From Stramenopiles sp. TOSAG23-2 (Eukaryota; Sar), in the NCBI GenBank assembly GCA_900128395.1, contig LT649270.1:1-49847 (forward strand): a DNA stretch of 49,847 bases, read 5' to 3'. Under the pieces are notes generated by a model. It made no database searches, was not told where the DNA came from, and saw only the letters and a list, made by a program, of their open reading frames with translations. Shown here one piece after another: positions 10,461 through 20,966 of this stretch (position 1 is the stretch's first letter; every line of letters starts with the position of its first letter). The position numbers and the translations under genes are program-made.

Positions 10461-13229
10461 ATGGCAGAGCAACCAAGTTTACCAAGTGAAGAACAAAACC
10501 AACTGCCACCACAACCACCAACGGAACAACAAGAAGATGGCATGATGGGAAATACCATGGAAGATGACGAAGATGTAATGATTGACGAGGATGAGGAGGA
10601 AGAGGAACAAGATGAAGAAGAATTGTATGAGCAAATACGAAACATGATGGAAAATCCAGTAATTCAACCAATCCAGGAAGCGTTGAAAAAACAATTATTG
10701 GAAGCAGACTTACGTGTATCCGCAGATTTACGTGATAAAATAGCAGAGTTAAAAGAAGCAAAGGAACAACGTGAATTGACTGGTGTCGAATTATATGGAG
10801 TACAACAACAATTGGCAAAATTGCAAATGGAGTTAGAAAACAAGCATAATACGTTAAACATCGTGACAAATATCAGGCAAAAAGCAGAAGATGACTTAAA
10901 AGTATTAAAAGATAAGCTAGCAGAAGCAGAAATGTTATATAAAAATGAAAATGAAAAAGTTAAAAAAAATAAAGATGATTTACAACAGTTGGAGCAAACC
11001 TTAAGGCAAGTGCAAGAATATAACGAAGAATTGAAAGGTGAAGTTGCTGTGACAAGACGTGCAACGTATAAAGCTGAAGAAACAGTAGTGAATATGGAGA
11101 AAAGGAAAGGAGAGCAAGATATTTACATTGATAATTTAAATGAAACGTTGAAAAATTTACACGAACAATTAGCTTTATTCGAAGCTCAGTTGACATCCCA
11201 GCAACAAGAAACCAATGCTGCTGTCGAAACATTGAGAGATGCTGGCAGTGAAATGGAAACTATTGAATTTGAAAAGAAACAATTGATGCAACAATGGAAA
11301 TCGAGTTTGATTGGCATACAACGCAGAGATGAAGCGTTGACCGCTACCCAAACTGCTATTAGTGAACAACAAGAGGAGGAGAAGAATTCACGTGCTGAAA
11401 TTGATGGTTATAAAAAAGCAATACGTGGGGAGCAAGCTGTTAATGAACGTTTAGTTGGCGTTACGAACAAGTTGGATGGCGAAGCGCAATGGATGAATGA
11501 GAAAGTTAAAAAGTTCAACGATGAACGTGCAACGTTGGAAGAGCGTTACAATTTGTTAAAGACATCGTTGGAGCAGACTGAAACGCAATTTGCACAGTTA
11601 GATATTAATTACGAAGCAGTTGTCGTACAAATTGGTGGTTTAGATAAAAATTTAGAAGCAGTTAGCCGTGAACGCAAAAAATTGGAGCAAGATGCATTGG
11701 CAAAGAGAGCAGAGCAATTGACGCATAGCAAAGCTGCGAAAAATTTAGCAAAAGAAGCATTAGCAATACAAAGCAAAATTCACGGAAAAGAAGGAGAGGA
11801 AAGCAATATACATAATGAAATGGCACGTATACGTGTTGATACGTTGAATACCAAAGCACATAATGTTCAATTGAAAGAAACATTGACAAAATTATTGGAT
11901 GATTTGAAAGACAAAGATAAATTAATTGAAAAATATGAAATGGAAATTAGGCAAAGAAATGATAGTATTGAAAAGAAAATGGCTATGGTAGATCGTTTAA
12001 ATCGTAAATACGAAAAGTTAGTTGCTGGTGAACCTGAAGAAGAGAATTTAGGACCATTGGAAGCTACTATTAAACATATCGGCAAAGAGACTGAGCGATT
12101 TAGGGAAGAAAATGGAGAGATTCAAAAGCGATGGTTAACCGCTCAAACATCATTAGTGAGCACTACGGAAGATTTGCATAAAGTGACTGGCATCTCCTCG
12201 CAATTAGCTAGTGAAGAAGCTATTTTGAACCAAAAACAAATACGAACCGATCGTAATATTGTCGCAGAGGAAAAAATGGTAGCAAAGTTGCAAACAGATA
12301 TTCGTGCATTGCATCAAGATTTGCAACGTTTAAACGATTTAGTATCTAAAAATGAAGCGTTGCAAAGCTCCTTGGCAAATGAAAATTATGCCATGGAAAC
12401 GGAATTTATTAATGAATTGAAAGAAATGGAGGAGGAAAGCATTGCTATGGATCGAAAAATCAAAGCATTGAAAGAGGAAAAACAGGAATTGTTAAAGGAC
12501 ATAGTGGAAAGTGAGCGACAATTATTATTGTGGGAAAAGAAAATTCAGTTGGAAAAAGAAACTCAAGCAGCGTTAGATCCAGATGTTGGTATGGCAGAAA
12601 GTCGTGCCATGGAACGTGAAATACATCGTATGAGAATAAGATACGAAGCAATCGCACGAGATCAAGCCCGCATGGTAAGCGAAATGGAACGTGCTATTTA
12701 TAAACGGGAAGCTATTACTAATAAATATAAAAAGCCAAAAAACCAAGGGAAAGGACATGGCAAAGATGACGACCGCGTCACGGTTGCCGAGTTAAAAAAG
12801 AAACATAAAGGAATGAGACGTAATATGAAAAAAATCCAACGTGATATTAAGCAACATGAAGCTTTAGTTACTGAAAAAATGTCACAAATGGAGGAAATGG
12901 GCGTTGATTTGGAAAAATTAAGTGCGGAATATAGCAAAATGGAAGATTCTGCAAATGAAATGCAGCAAAATATCAATAATGCATTATATGAAAAACAACG
13001 TTTGTTGGACAAAGTGCAAAAAAATCAACGTTTATTAGATCGATATAATAAAGCACGATTAGGACAAACAGCACCATTGTTAGAAGAAGATAATGAGCGT
13101 GTTGAAGAGGACCTCACTCGTGAAATCAAAGCAAGGGAAGCTGTACAAGGTATAATCGAACAATTGTCTGGACAACATAGTCATTTAGGTGAAGTATTAG
13201 GTAGAGTTATGAAATTGACGGAGGTGTAA
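10461..13229 (+). CDS. CCDC40: CCDC40 / FAP172 axonemal coiled-coil protein (96-nm ruler)
   Basis: 922 aa, one exon, ATG at 10461 just after an (AT)n run. An acidic, Gln/Glu-rich N-terminus (residues about 1-60) precedes nearly continuous coiled coil. Family-specific blocks are visible: QQWKSSLIGIQRRDEA, GPLEATIKHI, LLLWEKKIQLEKE, followed by SRAMEREIHRMRIRYEA, all closely resembling animal CCDC40. CCDC40 pairs with CCDC39 on the axonemal doublet to set the 96-nm repeat and to dock inner dynein arms and the nexin-dynein regulatory complex. Length is near that of the animal protein without its long N-terminal extension. The partner CCDC39 is not in this window. Its presence shows that the organism builds motile cilia or flagella. 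Confidence 0.93.
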   Translation: MAEQPSLPSEEQNQLPPQPPTEQQEDGMMGNTMEDDEDVMIDEDEEEEEQDEEELYEQIRNMMENPVIQPIQEALKKQLLEADLRVSADLRDKIAELKEAKEQRELTGVELYGVQQQLAKLQMELENKHNTLNIVTNIRQKAEDDLKVLKDKLAEAEMLYKNENEKVKKNKDDLQQLEQTLRQVQEYNEELKGEVAVTRRATYKAEETVVNMEKRKGEQDIYIDNLNETLKNLHEQLALFEAQLTSQQQETNAAVETLRDAGSEMETIEFEKKQLMQQWKSSLIGIQRRDEALTATQTAISEQQEEEKNSRAEIDGYKKAIRGEQAVNERLVGVTNKLDGEAQWMNEKVKKFNDERATLEERYNLLKTSLEQTETQFAQLDINYEAVVVQIGGLDKNLEAVSRERKKLEQDALAKRAEQLTHSKAAKNLAKEALAIQSKIHGKEGEESNIHNEMARIRVDTLNTKAHNVQLKETLTKLLDDLKDKDKLIEKYEMEIRQRNDSIEKKMAMVDRLNRKYEKLVAGEPEEENLGPLEATIKHIGKETERFREENGEIQKRWLTAQTSLVSTTEDLHKVTGISSQLASEEAILNQKQIRTDRNIVAEEKMVAKLQTDIRALHQDLQRLNDLVSKNEALQSSLANENYAMETEFINELKEMEEESIAMDRKIKALKEEKQELLKDIVESERQLLLWEKKIQLEKETQAALDPDVGMAESRAMEREIHRMRIRYEAIARDQARMVSEMERAIYKREAITNKYKKPKNQGKGHGKDDDRVTVAELKKKHKGMRRNMKKIQRDIKQHEALVTEKMSQMEEMGVDLEKLSAEYSKMEDSANEMQQNINNALYEKQRLLDKVQKNQRLLDRYNKARLGQTAPLLEEDNERVEEDLTREIKAREAVQGIIEQLSGQHSHLGEVLGRVMKLTEV

Positions 13230-13276
13230 AAGTAAAATAAAAAAGATTCCCCGCATTTTTTTAATATTATATATTA

Positions 13277-13445
13277 TGTGTTTTGTGTTTTTCTCTTACT
13301 CATATGTTATATAAAATTCTTTTACTCCCGTTTATTAACCTCTCAAATCAAAAATGTGTAAGAGAACATTTTATATATATATATGTGTGTATAAAAATAT
13401 TATAACTTCAAGATTTTAACCATCATTTTATTATATATATGTGTC
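13277..13445 (+). repeat. Dispersed repeat, copy 1 (3' flank of CCDC40)
   Basis: 13278-13356 is nearly identical to 36113-36190 (about 72 bp with one clear mismatch; shared core TTTTTCTCTTACTCATATG). The following stretch, TATTATAACTT...AGATTTTAACCA...TCATTTTA (about 13395-13430), is also present at 49528-49570 and, more diverged, at 36408-36440. Confidence 0.75.
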
Positions 13446-13468
13446 AATATTAAAAATATATTAATTTT

Positions 13469-13485
13469 TACGAACCTTCTTCGTA
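13469..13485. terminator. CG-cored hairpin between convergent genes
   Basis: TACGAA (13469-13474) pairs with TTCGTA (13480-13485) around a 5-nt loop, in the 283-bp gap between the convergent 3' ends of CCDC40 and the next minus-strand gene. Similar CG-containing inverted repeats recur in other 3' flanks here, so a role in 3' end formation is possible but unproven. Confidence 0.3.
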
Positions 13486-13512
13486 TTTTATAACCATCAT
13501 GTATTAATTATT

Positions 13513-16500
13513 TTAGATAGTAGCCATTTCATCCCTCACTTCCTCTAACTCTTCCATTAATTGTATTTTTTTTTCGAGTATATCCTCATTGATTTCTCGC
13601 GTAGTACCATCTTCATCGATATAACTGAATGTTCCATCATCATGCTCGTGTATGGTTAATTGGCCATACGAAATACCTGTATTAATATTGCGACTTTTTG
13701 CATTCAGATTATGCACCCTAAACTGTTTATACTCTTTAAGTGCTTTTTTTGTAATTGTATATTTTTTCAACTTATCCTTGATGTTTGCCAATTTTTGCAT
13801 CCTTTCATCTTTTTCCTTTTGCTTTTTAGCTATAATGAATTTAGTTTTTCTCTTTTTTTTCCTTAGTTTTTTGTTAACCATCCATTTTATCATAGCACTT
13901 TGTATATTATTATACCTCACCGCGTCCTTTCCTGCAGTTGGTTTTTTATTTAAGTTCGCCCATTCTTTCTTTTTAATTTTTCGCTTTGGTGTCCTTGTTT
14001 CAATACCTTCATAGCCTATAATTCTTCTAGCTGTTATCATATTCACCATCATGTTATCTGCTTTTGTAGCTATTACTTTAGTCCGCTTGCCATCGTTGTA
14101 TACGGTAGACCAAAATAAAATACGTCTGATAGTTTCATCTTCACTCAATGGATTAGACGTATAACAAGTACTAGTATCGTAAACTATGCATGGTTTTGAC
14201 TCCTCATACTCTTTATTAAAAAAACGAGTTGGAAAGAAGTTTAAATGACACAATAAATTTGTACATAGTACTTTTCTATCAATAAATTTAGTAGGACTTT
14301 CACCGGAAGGATTAAACATGTGATTTGCTAAAGCTTTAACATCTTTTACACCTAAAATGTCTGCCAGGCGAAGATTCAACAAACTCTTTGTCAAAAAAGA
14401 ATCTGCTTGAATTAATGCTACTCGTACTAATGGTACTGCGATTTGTGGTGATTGAATTGGATTTGCTATGCTTAATTTGTCACGAAAATTTAGGTAATAT
14501 TTGCGATTTGCTTCAAGGTACATCATGGCGAGAAAGTGTAGAAATGAATCTTTTGGTTTCTCCTCTGGTACAGGTTCTTCCTCCTTCACGACAATTGCAA
14601 CTTTTTTTTCTTTGTGTTTTGTATTTCTTCTCTTCTTTTTCTTTGGAGAAATTGGCTTCGAGGGACGCAATGGAGCATTCGCCTCAGTTGGGTACCTCAT
14701 GGTGAACAGCTTATTTGTATCCAAAACGGACCATGGTGTTTCCAATAAAATCCTTCTTTCAAGTTCGTGTAATTGTACATTATTAAATTGCGGGAAAAAA
14801 CGTCCAAAGGAAGCAATCACATTTTTCTTCCAGACAATACCTTGCCCATAATGACCTTCCATCAAGCTTATTTGATTTATGTGTTTACGATAAGCAGCAA
14901 ATAATGATTTTTGACCGATCTCAATTTGCTGCGGAACTTGACATGTTAACACATAATAAAAGGTGCGTATACGGACATCATATAAAAATTGTGTACATGC
15001 ATATAATAAGCTTGCTCCCCACGTGCCAATATACCGTTTGTTTTTATTTGGATATTTACTTCGAAAAAACGAGTGAACAATTGCTTCCATATTATTCAAA
15101 TTTTGATCGTTCTGAACAACTGATGCAATAACATCTGCATGGATGCTTTCCTCCTTATGAATGTTTGCACCCTCCATTATTGGTTTTAAAATGTTTTGAA
15201 AATTATATATTTCCTCTATTAACTCTAACAATTCATCAATTGTGCCAATTGGTATTATTTCCAATAAGCGACTGACGTCTTGTAACACGTTCTTATTTCC
15301 TTTTTTGTTACTTAATATGTCACTTTTTCTTCCTTTCTTCTGGTTATTTATGGTAATATTGGAATTGCTGCTGTTATTGTTTTCAACAAGTGTAGCATTT
15401 TCATGATCTGATGTATTCAGAAAATGTTCTTCTTTTTCGTCATTCTCTATTTGTTTTAAAAAGGCTTTATCAGCAGGCAATATATTTTTGGCTAAAGTTT
15501 CAACATCAACAACTTGTAAATATCTAGGTAATTCATAGCGGCCTATTATTTTGGCATATTTTTTTGTCACACCATTTTTTAAATTTAATTTTGTAATTTT
15601 CAATGTGTGTAAACCATGTTTTTTTGCTCGTTTGTCATCACTAATTATTTTTTCAGCAACTTCATCTAAAATTGCTTTTTCTTTTTTATATGCATTAATA
15701 TATTCATAATAATTTTCTCTTAAGCTAATGGATTCATTTGCTAATGTTATTGTTTTAGTAAAAGCCGATAAGGATGCCATCATGTCGACGAAATCACTAG
15801 TGCCAGGTTGATTTCCCAGCAACATTGCAAAATCCATTTGAATTCGCAACAAACGTGTACGTTGACTATTTTTATGCAGCAAAATATATAATTTACGAAA
15901 AATACCAGATAGGAGGCCACTTGAATTTATTTCTTCTGTGACAATATCTCCAGTACGAGCAGTTAACTGTTCGAGATCATTTGCCAATTTTATGAATTTC
16001 TTCTTTACAACTTTTAATACAGTGTCCTCGTCTAATATTGGTCGTGGTGTATGTGTCTCCCGCATAGTGTATAACTCTACAGTTGAATTTTCTTGATCTT
16101 CATACATTTTAACTATATTACAATCAGTAACAGATGCTTTTTTTGAGTCACTTTCAAATTCATTGAATAAATTTTCATAAGTTGTTTTCAACTCCTTTAG
16201 ATAAGCTTTTTTACTTTCTAGCTCTTCTTGTATTTTATTATATTCGTCTAATGTGAACATGCGGCGTTGGTCTAATTCCAGTTGCTTTTTTAAATTTTGC
16301 GCCTCATATATTTGATCATGCAATGCAAACGAATTTTGCTCAAATGCTTCTGCTCGTGATTTTGAAGTATGTGCCGACTATTACATTCCAGTGAAAGGAT
16401 TATTGAAAATGTGAAAAAATATTTGTTAGTGTTATGGGGGGAAAATAAAATAAAAATAAAAAAGGATCATGTTTATATTAGTAGAACTTACTTCTTCTTT

Positions 16501-17208
16501 TTCCATTGCTTGTTCAAATATCAAACGTTGCTCTTCTGTAGCTTCTTTTGTCCGTATTCTTGCCCTTTCTATAGACGCTTTTAATTCCCGTATGTGTTTA
16601 TTAATTTGCTCAACACGTAATGCTGTCGACAGAGTATCCATTTTTTTATTATTTAATTTCTTTTTTATGATGTCATTTTCTTTTTCTAAAATTAAACATG
16701 TTTTTTTAACTTTTCCAACATGGTTATTCAAAGATAATTCAATTCCTTTCAGAACATCTTTGTAAGTTATTAACAATGGAGCATCTTTATAATACATTGC
16801 TTTCTCCATTGTATCGCAAATGTAAGAGATAAGCTGTTTCAATTTATGTGAATAAATTCGTTTCACTTGCTTACGCAGTATTTCTATTGCATTGGTTGCT
16901 TGTATGGATGGTGTTATATGTACTGGTGTTGGTATTCTTACATTTTGAGATGCAGTTTTCGTCATTGTTGGCGAATTGTGCTGAATTGGCGAAATATTTG
17001 TTATACGCTGTGGTGGACTACAAGGACTACTCTTACTGTTCTTGCCCATGTTATATTTATCATTATCATTGCTTCCTGGTAAAGGTGGATATTTAAAAGG
17101 TGGTGGTGATGATGGTGTATAAAAACGCACAGGACTACGTTTTTCTTTTAAAGTTACTAATCCTTCAATGTGTGATGATATGAATTTTTTATGACGATTA
17201 GTTGCCAT
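13513..17208 (-). CDS. Unrecognised 1193-aa basic coiled-coil protein, two exons
   Basis: Exon 1 is 17208-16492 (239 codons, ATG at 17208); exon 2 is 16377-13513. Splicing at GAA|GTAAGT and TAG|TCGGCA is phase 0 and gives 1193 aa. The branch-like CTAACA lies about 47 nt before the acceptor. Exon 1 encodes a Pro/Ser-rich head and a coiled coil; exon 2 continues the coiled coil, then a largely helical region with conserved-looking stretches (YIGTWGASLLYACTQFLYD; GQGIVWKKNVIASFGRFFP), then a Lys-rich segment and an acidic end. I do not recognise a family. Its size, coiled coils and neighbour (CCDC40, convergent) would fit an axonemal or cytoskeletal protein, but that is inference only. The frame of exon 2 is open upstream of the first Met, which is why the splice matters for the start. 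Confidence 0.72.
16378..16491 (-). other. Spliceosomal intron, 114 nt, phase 0
   Basis: Donor GTAAGT directly after a GAA codon, acceptor AATAG at 16378, branch-like CTAACAAA at 16429-16422, and a T-rich tract after it. Removing it joins two open frames without a stop. Confidence 0.8.
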
Positions 17209-18418
17209 AATATATCGATTTGTAGATAATATATTTGGAACTTTTATGGCTATGTACGATGAACTAATTGTGAAAAGGTTTTAAATTAACGAATATATCG
17301 AAATGGTATATTAAGTATATAAATGTATTCATTAATTTTAATATTATTATAGAAAGTAAGTAATATATATATATATATATCTAATAAGCACCTGGGTAGC
17401 ACATGGTATTAGTACCAGGTATAGTCCTGGTGGTATTAATAAATAAAAGAAGTATAACACTGGAATAATTAGTGAAGAAGAAGAATTTTCAAAAAAATGT
17501 ACTAAAAAAAAAATGCTGTGATCCAAGCCCAGGCAAGTTCAGTTAAAGGTAAAACTGTTATATAACATATTTTAAGTATATGTATACTGTATACTAATAT
17601 TCCTATTTGATGTTAGGAAAGGTTCATCTCCCAAATCTAAATCCACCCAAGTCCTACCAATCACCACCCACACGAAAAAAATAATTCTCAATATTTTTGG
17701 GATATAGTCAGAATACAATTTTTGTTACTCTTATATTATGCATCTGGGTGTACTTACCTGAGATACCAAGCTCTGTTGGATCATGTAGCAACAGACTTGG
17801 CCTTGGAGAACTGCCTCAGCACATTGCAGTTTGAAAAGGTCGGATTATCATCCGATTTCCATTTTTTGGACACCCCTGGATTTCTTCGGAATTCCTACCA
17901 CAACAACAAATAATGACATTGATACAGTATTATATACATCACTTGTGTTGGTACTACAGACGACAGTAGTAGTTTAAGCGAAAAATTGATACCAGAAAAG
18001 AAAACAAAATATCGGATATTTCTAGAAAGATTAATTCAAAATGAAGCCCAGTCGGTTGATTCTCTCTGATTTTGTGGATCAAAATTTCGTTTCCTCCTCC
18101 CTTTTACAGTTGCAATCATAAGTCCACAAATTTCCTGCTATTTAAATGCTAATAGAAATTAGCAGGCACATACCATTATTAAAAGAGTGAGATGTACTGG
18201 TAACACGGTACATCAGTAGTGATGCACTGATATACTATTAAATATATATATCTATATATATATATGTACTCCATCAAAATATAATATTATTTTATACATA
18301 TATATTAATAATCACATAGATATTTAATACAACTTCAATATTTTACTATATATTATAATATATAGACCAAGAAAGAAAATCTTCGTCTGAGTAGAATATT
18401 CGATCAGGTTTATATATC
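17209..18418. promoter_or_regulatory. Divergent intergenic region (coiled-coil gene / kinase)
   Basis: 1210 bp between divergent genes. It contains (AT)n runs at about 17368-17382 and 18242-18264, and a stretch of near-average GC at about 17740-17890. That stretch has a 63-codon open frame on the plus strand beginning at a non-ATG codon and, on the minus strand, a good donor sequence (CTCAG|GTAAGT). Neither reads as a known protein, so I do not call a gene there. Confidence 0.4.
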
Positions 18419-20216
18419 ATGTTTTCAAAGGTATCAAGGAAACCGGTGCAATTGTCAAAAGAGGAAATTGCTAGGATTTTACAAAATACTCAACCTCAAG
18501 GCTCTCCAGCATCTTTACCAGTATCTGAAGCCAATAATGTAGATAAAAAAAATATCGGTGTTGTATCATCACCGCAACCTCCTGCTGCACCATCATCACG
18601 TGCAAATTATAAAATGACTATGACTCCACCAAGGAAAAAGGACAATATTAATTGTAGGTATGAAGATAATGTTGATAATAATGGAAATAATAATAATAAT
18701 GGAAATAATAATAATAAGAAGAAGAAGAACTGCAACACTGCAGGTGTATCTTCGGAAGAGGAGGAAGAAGAAGATGCATCTCCATATAAAAATACGACGC
18801 ACCCGAACAACCATCGTACTGCTAAACTTGTTCGCGATCGCTCATTGTGTAAATCATTATCTCCTACACGCTCGCCAAAAATGGCTGGGATCAAAAATGT
18901 TATAGGTGAACCTGCCATTGATAGTTTGCCACATTTATCGTTGGATATGCCTCGAAATGTATCCAGGCCCGTTGCTCGTCGCCGTGTACGTTTGACATCT
19001 GATGATATACAATTAGAAAAATTAGCTTTAGCCGGGAACAATGAATATTTAATACCTCAACCGAATCGAACGCGTGGGCTTTCATCTCCAGCAAGAGTTT
19101 CCGATAATCAATTTGCACAGAAAGTAGGAACATCGAATGTTTCCAGAAAGGAACAAAGTGATGGTAATAGTAATAATAACAATCAAAATGAATTTAAATC
19201 GAGTCAACTTATACGTCAAAACAGTTATACAAAATTGACATTATTGGGTCGCAAAGAAGGAAAAGCACCACTAGTTCTAAAGCAGTTAAGTTCCGAAAGT
19301 AGCTGTGATAATAGTGAGTTTGAAGCAAATCGAAATGGCTCGACTGGAGGCAGCACTGCAAATTCAGCCGCTGGATATAGTGCAGCAGTTGCCTCAATGA
19401 CTATTGAAATACGTGTATTGCAAAAATTAGCTAAAGTACCATATGTATGTCATTTAAAAAAGAATTATATTGATCGACGTGGAATTCGTTGCATGGTAAT
19501 GGAATATGCAGAAGGTGGAAATATGTTAGAGTGGTTACGAATGGTACGTAATTTTAATTGAAAATGTTTATAGATTCTTAGTGTCCTCATTTTTATTTTT
19601 AATTTTTTTGCTAACATGTGTTGTTTTTTTTTTTTCCCCTTTGTACTTATGATAGAATGGAGGATTTCCTGAACAGATCGTCCAAGTTTTTGTTGCACAG
19701 CTTGTAATTGCCCTACAATATTTACATACAAACAATATCGCCCATCGTGATTTAAAACCTGAAAATATATTAATGAAAGGTCAAAAAGGTGTCCAAATTA
19801 GTGATTTTGGCTTAGCAATTGATAATGTCACGGAATACGATGGTGCGCCTGCTGAGACATGTTGTGGCACTTTAGAATATATGGCACCAGAAGTTGCACG
19901 AGGAGAAAATCATGGTTATGCTGTTGATTGTTGGAGCTTAGGAGCAGTTGTTTATGAAATGATCAGTGGTGTACCATTATTTTTAAGTGGCACGATGGCA
20001 CCATTAGAATTGATATTAACAATTCAACGTGCTGACTATTATATACCAAACGAAGCAAGAATATCCAAAAATGCATTGAAGTTAATCAAAAGTTTTTTAG
20101 AAAAAGATAAAACGAAACGTTTACCAGTCAATGACATTGATAATTCCATTCCATTTTTCCATGGCATTAATTTTAATGCATTAGAAGCTGCTGGTATACC
20201 ACCCGAACATGATTAA
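18419..20216 (+). CDS. AGC-like Ser/Thr protein kinase with degenerate glycine loop, two exons
   Basis: Exon 1 is 18419-19543 (375 codons); exon 2 is 19656-20216. The phase-0 junction ATG|GTACGT...ATAG|AATGGA restores kinase subdomains V-VI, giving 561 aa. The first 260 residues are low-complexity (Asn, Ser, acidic). The kinase domain has the ATP lysine K288 (LVLKQL), helix-C E330, HRDLKPEN (405-412), DFG (425-427) and CGTLEYMAPEV. The last, together with the region after it, resembles AGC kinases. The glycine-rich loop is poor (LLGRKEGKAPLVLK, no GxGxxG), and about 35 Ser/Asn/Gly-rich residues are inserted between beta-3 and helix C. The catalytic residues are intact, so it is probably active. 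It ends shortly after the C-lobe without a clear AGC hydrophobic tail. Exact subfamily not assigned. Confidence 0.88.
19544..19655 (+). other. Spliceosomal intron, 112 nt, phase 0
   Basis: GTACGT donor, CTAACATG at 19611-19618 about 41 nt before the GATAG acceptor, long T tract in between. Splicing joins EYAEGGNMLEWLRM to NGGFPEQIVQ, the expected hinge and helix-D/E order of a kinase. Confidence 0.9.
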
Positions 20217-20966
20217 ACAAAAGTTGTTGTGTGCTAAAATATGATTTTGATGAAATTTGTATTATGAATACCTGATGTGCTGCGCGAGCGTGTATGTATA
20301 TATAAAATTGTGAAATATTTTAAATTTGAATTTAAAATTTATACGCGTTTTCGTATTATATTTTATATCCATTATGGATATATACAAACGTAGACTAAAA
20401 TGTTGTTGTGCATTTATTATACATTTTGTATAAAAAATACCAGGTATTATCATACTAAGTGCCTAAATCTATTTACAAAAGTACATTTGCACAGGTTGTG
20501 TGTATACCAGGTATATATACTAATATATCTAAAATCTACTATCTGAATTTGCGCGGGGATTATTAAGATGGACATAGTAGGATTGACTTCTATAAAACCA
20601 CACAGTATTAGTAACATCTTCAATAACAGGTATTATCATTCTACTTATAATATCAATTCACATCATCACAACCAATAATATATAATATACCAATACCACC
20701 ACACACCACCACATACATAATAATAATTTTTATGATTCATCATTCAAAAAACATCTAAAAGTAAAATAAATGATTATCTCATATTGAAAACAAAAAAGAC
20801 ATACAATGATATCAATAATCATCTCATTGATCTAATAGTATCATTCATATATTATATTATAGTATAGTTCTCATATACCAATAGATATCCCACCACCCCC
20901 CTGTCCCCTTCTTCCTTCGTGTTTTCTCTTTTTGTTTCAAAAGGTATTATTATTATTATCATAACA
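20217..20966. other. Intergenic spacer between two plus-strand genes
   Basis: 750 bp: the 3' flank of the kinase (with ACGCGTTTTCGTATTATA near 20342) and the upstream region of the next gene, ending in a C-rich then T-rich stretch at 20890-20938. No gene recognised. Confidence 0.5.

Noticed and set aside
17722-17913. 63-codon frame in a GC-richer patch between the coiled-coil and kinase genes
   Set aside because: Starts at a TTG, matches no domain, and the opposite strand also reads partly open; not enough for a gene call.
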